From Notospermus geniculatus (Eukaryota > Nemertea > Pilidiophora > Heteronemertea > Lineidae): 64,000 nt of DNA. Below, piece after piece: positions 55,942-64,000 of the stretch (positions are counted from its first letter, which is position 1; each line of letters begins with the position of its first letter). The stretch spans positions 85,000-148,999 of the forward strand of contig NMRB01001815.1 in NCBI GenBank assembly GCA_002633025.1, given 5' to 3'. The position numbers and the translations under genes are program-made. The notes beneath the pieces are model-generated. The model ran no database searches. It was not told the origin of the DNA and saw nothing but the letters and a program-made list of their open reading frames with translations.

Positions 55942-56662
55942 TTAATAAACATGTCCTTATTTATTTACAATATTATGGTCTTTTTGTTGGTACATGTATG
56001 TTGGTTTGCAACTCAGCCCTTTCTGTTCAGACGGCCACAAAGTGAAGTCGAAAGAAAATCTGAAAATCTTTCAGTCCACAGGAGGTGACCATTTCCTCTT
56101 ATATCCTTCTACTATTGGGTTAGGCTTTCGAGGGATTCCCTCTTGTGACAAAGCTAAGAAGAGAACAGGTTATTGTGGTATCTTTTATTACCAACACAAG
56201 TTCAATACAAACATCACAATAGAGGAAGTCAAACAAGACTCCCCATGTGCTGTTTGCTCATTCTAACTTTACACAAAATGGACCCAGTTCTTTTGGCGCC
56301 TTCATTAATAACATCAAGAATATATATTCTTAATATGGACACGGACCTCTGCAGATCATGAGTAATGATGTGGGAGAGATCTAATCACCTGTCAGCTAGC
56401 AATATATTGCCAACTGCAATTATCTGAGCATATTCTAGAAGGGAGGAAAATATATATTGTATATCATGGATATTTCCTTGTAAATTTCACTTTACTTTAG
56501 GATGAATGGAAAAAAGAAAATTGCTCAGCTAACGTTGGTTGGTCTTCATCCCACCAGTGAACAGGTGAATGTGCTTCAGAAAGGTCCACGACATCATGAA
56601 TTGAAATAACACTGTCTTCCTATTTACACTCTAAATTTCCAAAACTGCCTAAAATCACTTTT
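55942..56662. other. Gap between convergent WDR83OS and ATP5F1D
   Basis: This holds the 3' UTRs of both genes. The open frames here are not supported by splice sites or family. Confidence 0.6.
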
Positions 56663-57876
56663 TTAATGTCCTGTTGCCTTTTGTAGAGCCTCGTAACAAT
56701 CAATTGCTATTTGGGCCTCTGCTTTTGCAGCATCTGATGATGCAGATGCAAGCTCTTGTTGGGCTTTGGTAAGTCCTTCCCGAATTGCCTGAAAAGGATG
56801 AAATAGGATTACATTTGTGTTAAAAGAGATGATGCAGGCAGTAAGTAAACGACATCTCACTTTCAGTAGTCCCTGGCTGGCTGTTCTACAAAAGATGTCA
56901 TTCCTTTGCTGACTTTGCATCCGATCTCAGGACATAATATCTGCAACCAAAGTGATGTTCCATCCTTACCTGTCCATCAATTCTGTCTATTGGAGTGGCT
57001 TCTTCCGCAAGGATTTGCACTGAGGAATCACTATTGATCGTCACAGAACCGCTGCTGACTGAAGGAAATCAAGAACAGACACTGAACTTGACTGAGGAGA
57101 GTTTGCACCAATACAACTGGACAACATGCTCCGACAGTTGACTACAGTAAATGGTGATGATTATAATGCCAGACCCATTAGATTCTCGGTTTAGGAAACA
57201 TTAGTAAGATTCATGAACAAGGATATAGGATATGAACTTTTGCTACAGAATTACAATTAGAATTAAGTTTATTGTGCCTTATAAAATACAAGAGATTTCC
57301 ATTACGCAGGCCTTCTTACCAAAAACATTATTAGTGGTTCCATCTTCTTCATAAACTTTTACAACACCAGGTTTAAGGACAGCAAGCAAGGGAACATGCT
57401 CAGGCAGAATACCAAAATCTCCAGACATTGACGGAACGTCAACCTGCTTTACGTTGGCGTCTCTGTAAAATACCTGCATAAAGAATACAATTGTTACATG
57501 ATGGTAAAACCTGCAAGAAATAAGTCATGGGACCAGTTAATTGGATTGGACGGACGGATGGAGGAATAATTCTTCCAAGTGGCAAGGACAGACTACCCAT
57601 GCCCAGAACAATTTTTCCTCGGGACATTTTGTCCTTTCACACGAGTTGGCATAGGGGGCGCCACCAGACGGTCCAAGAATTGCACACCGAATTCAGGCCT
57701 ACAGTCACTGACTCATGCCCTAAGTACTGTTCATTTCAAGGGTGTCTCACCTCTGACGGCGAGGCAAAGGTAAAAGCCATTTCTGCATAATTTCTTCTTG
57801 CTTGTGCGGTGGCCACTTGTCGACTACATTGCCTCAAAATGCCTCCAAAACGAGCGGCGGGTCGAAGGAAAGCCAT
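56663..57876 (-). CDS. ATP5F1D: ATP synthase F1 subunit delta, mitochondrial, complete
   Basis: This subunit is part of the central stalk that couples proton flow to ATP synthesis (bacterial epsilon homologue). Minus-strand exons: 57876-57751, 57473-57320, 57058-56970 and 56788-56663, in total 164 residues plus stop, close to the 168 of human. The N-terminus MAFLRPAARFGGILRQCSRQ is Arg-rich and without acids, a mitochondrial presequence. The mature part begins near NYAEMAFTFASPSE. VKQVDVPSMSGDFGILPEHVPLL is the conserved beta-sandwich, SVQILAEEA follows, and the C-terminal helices contain KAQQELA and AQIAIDCYEAL. The gene is tail to tail with WDR83OS about 720 bp away. Confidence 0.97.
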
Positions 57877-57910
57877 TTTGTGTGAAGATGGCGACGGAAG
57901 TGAAGGTCAC
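57877..57910 (-). promoter_or_regulatory. YY1/ETS motifs in ATP5F1D 5' leader
   Basis: On the plus strand AAGATGGCGAC (57885-57895) matches the YY1 consensus and the adjoining CGGAAGTG (57895-57902) matches ETS/GABP. Both are typical of TATA-less promoters of nuclear genes for respiratory-chain proteins. Position just 10-25 bp upstream of the ATG fits a short leader. Function is inferred. Confidence 0.55.
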
Positions 57911-58798
57911 TCACTGCACTGTGTTGTATGGTTTCGTTATCCAATGATAGATGTCGCTGGCGGTCAAAGAATGGTGTCGCCATCTATCGACTGGCAGGAA
58001 CACCAGATTTAGCGCTTTTGGTAATCTTGAAAACTACGAGGCGAAATATAACCCCCGTATATTAATAATAGAACAGCCGGGGCGCAATTTGATGACGTCA
58101 TGAAGCATTGATTAGCTGTGCTGTTACGAGAACCAGTGGGAGGAACAATAGTTTCTATATTTGCCGCTCTACTTCCGTGGCGCTACTGTCTCTAGATTGT
58201 GGCGCCGCGGAAGTGGAGTGGCAAAGATTGGAACTTATTCATCAAGCCAAATCGTGGTCGGATGACGTCATCAGATCGCGCGATATTGGTCCACCCTGCC
58301 TTCATCGGTTTCCAGAAATACCAAATAGGCTCTTGGAATGGCTGGTCAGTGTACATTCATGACATACATCATGTACATGACATAGGCCTAAGCAGATAAG
58401 ATTACATGCATTATCTGATTATAGCCTAATCTTAAATGGCCTAGGCCTAGGCCCCTATGGCAGTTTATTTTCCATGTTTGTTACGTTCCCATACATATGT
58501 AATACAGAATCAGAATCAGAATGTTGTAATAGACCACTTGCGCAAGTCGGCCATTACAGCCAGAAGGTGTCAACAAACCTTGGGCCTAGGCCTAGTGCAT
58601 TGTGCCGACGGTAAGCACAGGAGCCAACTGTACAAATGCATTAGGCCCCCTAGGGCGAGGTTAATGTTTACACCCTGGGCTGATAAGCGCAAGGGGTCTA
58701 TACAAGCCGCAGAGAGGGCTTCTGACTGATGCCGATGGATGAGTATTTTCAACCCACAATGACCATGACGACGACAAACAAATTACCCTGCTGTTTCA
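57911..58798. other. Divergent interval ATP5F1D / SLC35A5
   Basis: No coding exon is supported. There are two imperfect short palindromes (ATAGATGTCGC...GCGACACCAT-type near 57947-57985, and ACTTCCGTGGCGC...GCGCCGCGGAAGT near 58170-58216) with ETS-like CTTCCG cores that may mark the SLC35A5 promoter. The rest is TAGGCCTA-rich spacer. Confidence 0.45.
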
Positions 58799-58819
58799 GG
58801 TGAATTGGTTTTAAACTCG

Positions 58820-58846
58820 ATGGCAAGCCAGAAGAGTGAGAAGTGA
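58820..58846 (+). promoter_or_regulatory. Short upstream ORF in SLC35A5 leader
   Basis: An ATG followed by seven codons and TGA (MASQKSEK) ends four bases before the SLC35A5 start codon, in the same exon (acceptor at 58799). Such uORFs often lower translation of the main frame. That it is translated is not shown. Confidence 0.5.
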
Positions 58847-58850
58847 AAAC

Positions 58851-60850
58851 ATGAAGTGGTCGCGATCTATCTTGACCACAGTTGGTCTTGCTGTTGTGTT
58901 CATCAGCCTGGGGTCTTCGAAAGTTCTTCTCATGAAGTTTTCTGAAAATGAAGGTAAGATTACAGAATTTACGGGAAACTGCTGAAAAGTGACTGCCTGC
59001 CGTTTATGTTTGAAAGTGCGGGGCTGACCTATTTTATCTTGACAAATATACGTATGTACCGGTAGGCCTACATGTACATTGAATAAACAAACAAGTGCCT
59101 TCGTTCCTCCAGCATTTGAACAAGATCAAAGTAAAAGTTGTTGGATTAAGGGCTAGGTCCACTCACCAAATTTTCAGAGTCCTGTTTTCTAAAAATGTCA
59201 AATATCTTTGAAATGCCCTGGCCATTTTGAACTACAGCTGCACCAAATGTACCATATGGACAGTGGAAAAACAAAAATGTGGAGTTTGTCACCAGCTGAT
59301 GCCCTAATTAGCTAAAACAATGGTGCACCTTTCGGTACATAATGTGGCTTTATCACAAAAAACAAAGAGTTTATTTCCTGCGTACTTGTAACCTGAGGTT
59401 TGTATCTACACGTTGATGAAGTTAGAATTTCAAAATTTGTTTTGAAAACTGATGAAAATGCTTATTTTTCTCAATATAATTTTCAGCTTGAATGTCAGTC
59501 CTAAGCAAAGGGTTTCTAGACTAAACCCTCTGAACTCAATGCACTGCATACTGGTAGGCCCACTCCTATTCAGAATGTACAGTGGCATTATGATGTAAGC
59601 CTCCCTGGCATACCTGACATTTGAATAGAATTCCAGGACTGCTTGGTTCCACAATACAAGCCCATTGAGTTACCATACTCAGTCAATTGTTGTTATTGCT
59701 CATGTCTGGAATGGTCAAACCTCCAATAAAGGGCATAGCTTGAGAAAATTTTCACAAAAATGAGATTTTCTCAACAATGAAAANCATCCAATCATCTGGT
59801 TTATGAGAGGATTGGCAAGATTTTCAGAATTCATACTTGTGCATACTGGTTGGGAGACCAAAATCCATAATGATGTTTGAGCCTGATTCTGCCTGGGTGG
59901 AGATGGGTTTCCGCTCGGCTGTAGGGAGTCTGTAGCATATTCTGTAGATGTTTCATTGTGTAAGAGTAAGAGACTGCATGCTGTGATTCTAATTATTCTT
60001 ATCTTACAGGAGGAAGTTAAGCCGGAGTCAGTGGGTGTCTCTCTTCATCCTGTTCCTGTCAATCATGATCCTATCCCTCCAATCACAGCAAGATATTCAG
60101 GTTGATCACCACCGGCACCATGCTGTCAATCATCTCATTACCTCAGATAACCAGACCATGACAGATGTCTGTCAACCAATGAGACACTCATTCTCCATGC
60201 AGAGGAATAACGAGACATCCTTGAGATTCAATAGGAAGGACTTGCTTCGGCAACCGAGTGAAAATTCCGATTTTAATTTTAAGTTTCATGAAGGTTATAT
60301 TCTGATTCTCATACAATGCATTATTTCCTCAACGGCCAATATTTACAATGAAAAAATATTCAAGGAGGGTGCGGGAATGGAGGATAGTATTTACATCCAG
60401 AACAGCAAACTCTATTTCTTTGGTGTCATTTTCAATAGCCTGATTCTCATCCTACAGGGCATCTACCGTGGGAAGTTATTTCATTGTGGCTTCTTCTTTG
60501 GTCACAATATCTACTCCATATTGTTGACATTCGTGACAGCAGCATATGGGTTGACAGTGGCGTTAATTCTGAAGTTTCGTGATAACATGTTTCATGTAAT
60601 GTCAACACAAGTCACGACGGTTGTGATGATTTCGGCGTCAATGTACTTCTTCAACTTCCGGCCAGAATTAGAGTTTTTCCTGAGTGCTCCGATAGTCTTA
60701 TCTGCGATATATCTTTATAATATTGCCAAGAGTAAAAAGGTGGAGGAGAATGGAGATTACAGGCTTATGGAGGATGAGGATGAGCAAGAGGTTCCCGAAG
60801 AGAGACGAGCTCTAGTCAATGTGATAGCAAATGATTTACTTGAAGACTAA
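58851..60850 (+). CDS. SLC35A5: Nucleotide-sugar transporter SLC35A5, middle missing
   Basis: SLC35A5 is a multi-pass Golgi carrier of UDP-sugars. The first coding exon 58851-58953 gives MKWSRSILTTVG, VVFISLGSSKVLLMKFSENE, matching the N-terminus of the family. The large last exon 60010-60850 starts RKLSRSQWVSLF and holds STANIYNEKI, IQNSKLYFFG, FRDNMFHVM and FNFRPELEFFL, ending in an acidic tail (EDEDEQEVPEE). Exon 1 leaves in phase 1 but the last exon enters in phase 2, so they cannot be joined directly. By comparison with human, about 100 residues (several transmembrane helices) are absent between them, and I found no exon for them in 58954-60009. A single N at 59784 is the probable site of loss. 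The poly(A) signal AATAAA is at 62009. Confidence 0.9.
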
Positions 60851-61308
60851 TAGTGATTGTCCACTTGTGCTTTTGTTCAGATGGGATAACTGTGGTCAGG
60901 AGTCTTTGCCAAATCATGCAAACCTATACCTGTGGTAGATGTCCGATGTTTCGGTCGAGTACTTCCATGTGGTGAATGATGTTGAAGTATTAATTTGAGT
61001 GAATTGCATCCCTAGAACACTGGTCTTTGTTTACTGTTTTGCTGTCTGAGTTGGGTACCATATACCGGTGCAGCTAGAATGGGCAACCATAATAGGCATG
61101 TTCATGCATGTTGTTAACAGTGTTCATCTCTTGAAGAATACATTGGCAATACATGTATAGGTGAAGGTGATGCATGTTTTTTAGTGATGCATGCAGACAT
61201 CGTGTACTGATGCCATTTACATATACTCTTTCTAGTCATGGTAGTCATAATAGTATAATAGTACATGTATATGCTCTCCACTGTAATAATCTCAAAACAG
61301 TTCCCCTG

Positions 61309-61800
61309 AAGCTGTTGGGGGGGGGGGGGGGGATGATTGCAGCCAACTTACGCCAGCAATTCAGATTTTACGCCGTGAAATACAAGGTGCTGCCATCTGT
61401 TAATGGAAAAAAACACTTCCCGATTTTTGATACTCGTATCCCGATTAGGCCTAACATGCAAATAGGCCTACACCGATTCCGATATCGGAATCGAAAACCG
61501 CTTCCGAAAAAAGAAACGTTGCCAATATTGGAATCGCTGGGCTTCCAATATCAGAAACGTTTCCAAATTCGGAACTTTCCCGAACTGACATGTTTATGCT
61601 CTCCACTGTAATCAGGGATGTCAACAGATTTTTTTAAAAGTCTGAAACTCACTTTAAAAAGGTGGAAATTGGTGTTTTCCATTTGAAAAAGTATTGAAAA
61701 ATATTACCAAAACGTCTGTCTGAAATCAGCCAAGTCTGAAATTTGACATCCCTGTGTAATAATCTCAAAAGTTCCCCTGAAGCTGTTGTGGGGGAGGGGG
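61309..61800. repeat. Repeat-rich SLC35A5 3' UTR with local duplication
   Basis: The segment TCCCCTGAAGCTGTTG plus a G-run occurs twice (61304-61332 and 61774-61800), preceded each time by CTGTAATAATCTCAAAA or TGTGTAATAATCTCAAAAG. Between them are a G-run of 16 and an inverted pair, AGGGATGTCAACA and TTTGACATCCCT. Non-coding. Confidence 0.6.
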
Positions 61801-62008
61801 GACTCCAGGAGCAGCCCATTTACAAGTTAAGTTTGAGTTTTTTGTTTCCACAACCCCTTTATGCACCAAGTCATAATGGATTCTGTTTTACATTGGAGAA
61901 CATAGTACCGTAATACCTACCGTACTAGTTTATTTGCTCGTCCCATTGTTGTATCAGGACATTTATTTATTTCATTGTTATAATGATGAATATTGAAGAT
62001 AGTGATGA

Positions 62009-62085
62009 AATAAAGGGTATGTATTGATAACTGCATGTTATTAAATCAAGACAGAAGGACATTCTAGCAAAAAAGTTATTTTATT
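62009..62085. terminator. Convergent poly(A) signals of SLC35A5 and TMEM53
   Basis: AATAAA on the plus strand (62009-62014) and AATAAA on the minus strand (62085-62080) lie about 65 bp apart, so the two transcripts probably end tail to tail or overlap slightly. The assignment to these genes is by position. Confidence 0.6.
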
Positions 62086-63013
62086 CAGATGTCAAATTCA
62101 TCCTTGCACTGCGCTGAAAAATACATGCACGCATTATATAACAGCCATGACTTTGGACAATGCCAAATTTTTCACATCGAAAAAGATTCCTGAAACCCAT
62201 GAGTGTGGGCTAAAATGACTTCTGTCATTGTCTGTGTCCTCTTCAACAAAACATTCAGAACCATCGAAGTGCCAAAAACTCTGTGCTGTCAGATGTACGA
62301 CATAAAGTTTCTTCTCAATATTGTGTGTACCTTTAACCCAATAGAGCCACCTATTTTTCGGCACTTTCCACCACTTAACAGTTATTCCGACATGTACATA
62401 TATACAACTAACGTATAGTGCATCAGAAACACGTAAAAGAAATCTGGCTACATTTATCAGTTTATGGTTGCAGAATAGTAATACCGGTATATGCTTAAGA
62501 TAACAAAGCAAGTCCACATTCCAATTTCAATAAATCATTGACAGACAGTCGTCATCATCATCAGCCTTCACTTCTAAAAAATGCATCGTAAAAAATTAAA
62601 AGTGAAATAAATGCACATGCATACCAAATACATGAAGTAGGAGATTCAACTGGTAAATATTTGACCGAAATGGCAAGAATTTCCTCAAACAATTCAACAA
62701 GTATTTGGCACTAAAAACTGAAAATGAATGCAGAATTAAACAGGACAAACTTAGTATCATTCTTCCAAAATCTAACATGAAATATGTATATACATGTAAT
62801 AAGAAGATCAAAGCAGTATAAACCTTAAAACATGACAAGTGCTGAAGTTCTAGGTAACCTATGAAAGCCTTTTAGTGTACATGTACATGAATTAAGCAAA
62901 CAACTTGTTCATGGAAATGGCAGGTATTGTTCTATATCCAACACATACATGTACAAAAACTGATGGCAGGAGACACAGCAGTTTAGACACGAGTCAAACT
63001 GGATGCCAAACAA

Positions 63014-63689
63014 TCACTGCCCGATGCAAGAATCGATGAAATCATAGCAGCTGTTTATGTACGACTCTCTATGTTCCTTCAAATGAGCCACATGGTCCGA
63101 GTCATCCCAGCAGACTGACTTGACACTGATTCCACGCGAACTTCTGCGCTTGATAACATTCTCTATTTCTGTGTATTTAATCATGCGATCAGCCTTGGAA
63201 TACAGATAGAGCTGGGGACAGGGAGACGGGTCATTCATCATTGCAGGATAGTAGCCAATCACACCAGAGTACTGACGTTCTCCTTTCAAACCTCGGAATG
63301 TCCAAATAAACTTTTCCCACACTCTGAATAGTGCCAGATAGATTAAAGTCAGGAATGCATAGATGTATCGGCCAAGAATATTCCCTTTGTAAGTACTAGC
63401 TAAAGTCAATGCAGCATTGATGACACTCCCTTGGGATGGGCAACTATCGAATATGCACCCCTTTAGCTTCAGATCTTTGTACTTGGGATTTGAATGGATC
63501 TGTTCAGAGATGTTGCGATATATATACCCGCCGCCATTGCTGAAGACATGAAAGAAGAGTGGATTTCCCTCCAAGTCTAAATCCATTTCATCAAGGAGGT
63601 CTAAGAGTTTTGTGGCAGTTTGCTTGAGTCTCTTGCTTTGGTCGTAGTAGAAGTCCTCCAGGGGTGGAATGAATCTGATGGTGATGCAC
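63014..63689 (-). CDS. TMEM53: TMEM53 homologue, last exon (partial)
   Basis: TMEM53 (NET4) is a nuclear-envelope protein with a DUF829 alpha/beta-hydrolase fold. In mammals it restrains BMP-SMAD signalling. The exon enters in phase 2 at 63689 (acceptor TTTCAG) and encodes 224 residues to TGA. It starts CITIRFIPPLEDFYYDQS. FFHVFSNGGGYIY holds the serine elbow of the fold, then FDSCPSQGS, a hydrophobic segment around YAFLTLIYLALFRVW (one transmembrane helix), PQLYLYSKADRMI and DDSDHVAHLKEH with the late Asp and His. The 5' exons lie beyond the right edge. A 3' UTR of about 930 bp runs to the poly(A) signal at 62080. Confidence 0.92.
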
Positions 63690-64000
63690 CTGAAAGTATA
63701 GACAAAGTTTTATAATATACCTCACTTCAATCAAATCAATTCAAACCACATAGCCCAGCTAGCTCCCTACCCTAGCACTAGCAGATGTTTGTGTCCAAGA
63801 AAGGATTGGCAGCCCCTCCCTGGTTGGTACCCTTCCCGACATCTGCTGGGTGGGGAATACACTGGCATTTGACTGAGGGGGAAGCTATCATAGTGAGTGC
63901 AAGCCTGGGCCAAGATGCTATTCATTCATGGACTGGAGTACTTTCTTCGGTCAAACTTTGTGGACTTCTTTCGGGGGGGGGGGGGCATGTTTTTTTTGGT
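63690..64000. other. TMEM53 intron, right edge
   Basis: No feature seen except a G-run at about 63974 and a T-run at the very end. Confidence 0.5.

Noticed and set aside
58108-58362. 84-codon frame between ATP5F1D and SLC35A5
   Set aside because: It spans an inverted promoter-like repeat, has no homology that I can see, and has no splice link to either neighbour.
61174-61611. 145-codon frame in the SLC35A5 3' UTR
   Set aside because: It runs through a 16-base G-run and a repeat and lies after the SLC35A5 stop.

Overview
This is an animal genomic window: spliced genes with canonical GT/AG introns, CpG-poor AT-rich introns, tRNA-derived SINEs and many foldback (MITE-like) elements. The gene set, the overabundant palindromes TAGGCCTA and TACATGTA, and about 1.3% difference between two near-identical copies of one gene suggest a highly heterozygous marine invertebrate (echinoderm, hemichordate, amphioxus or lophotrochozoan). 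I cannot fix the phylum. The assembly is draft: one 105-base N gap (28897-29001) and four single Ns (15493, 18841, 55052, 59784) that probably mark contig joins.

Layout: 1-14150 (minus) is the 5' two thirds of a focal adhesion kinase gene (PTK2/FAK). It has seven FERM exons, two linker exons including the Tyr-397-type autophosphorylation site, one candidate extra linker exon, and kinase exons running off the left edge at HRD. 14151-26700 is gene-poor and repeat-rich, with two weak orphan exons near 24 and 25.8 kb. 26732-27999 (plus) is a two-exon class-II PAQR/membrane progestin receptor gene. 28.5-29 kb is a dispersed repeat plus the N gap, followed by a second, 5'-truncated PAQR copy (29002-29541). 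38129-54363 (minus) is a complete TTC39-family gene of 672 codons with three candidate alternative first exons. Its intron before the third-last exon carries a 1.16-kb tandem duplication. 54494-55941 (plus) is a complete WDR83OS/Asterix gene, head to head with TTC39 across 130 bp that hold NRF1 and ETS sites. 56663-57876 (minus) is a complete ATP5F1D (ATP synthase delta) gene. 58851-60850 (plus) is SLC35A5, with the middle of the protein missing from the sequence. 63014-63689 (minus) is the last exon of TMEM53.

The genes are ordinary housekeeping or signalling genes with no common pathway: adhesion signalling, steroid-receptor-type membrane protein, TPR protein, ER membrane-protein chaperone, mitochondrial ATP synthase, Golgi nucleotide-sugar carrier, nuclear-envelope protein. 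The most informative features are structural: phase-matched alternative first exons of TTC39, a phase 1-1 cassette exon in the FAK linker, two local duplications that both abut copies of one dispersed repeat family (probably unmerged haplotypes with polymorphic insertions), and a rich set of foldback elements, one with a 9-bp target duplication.
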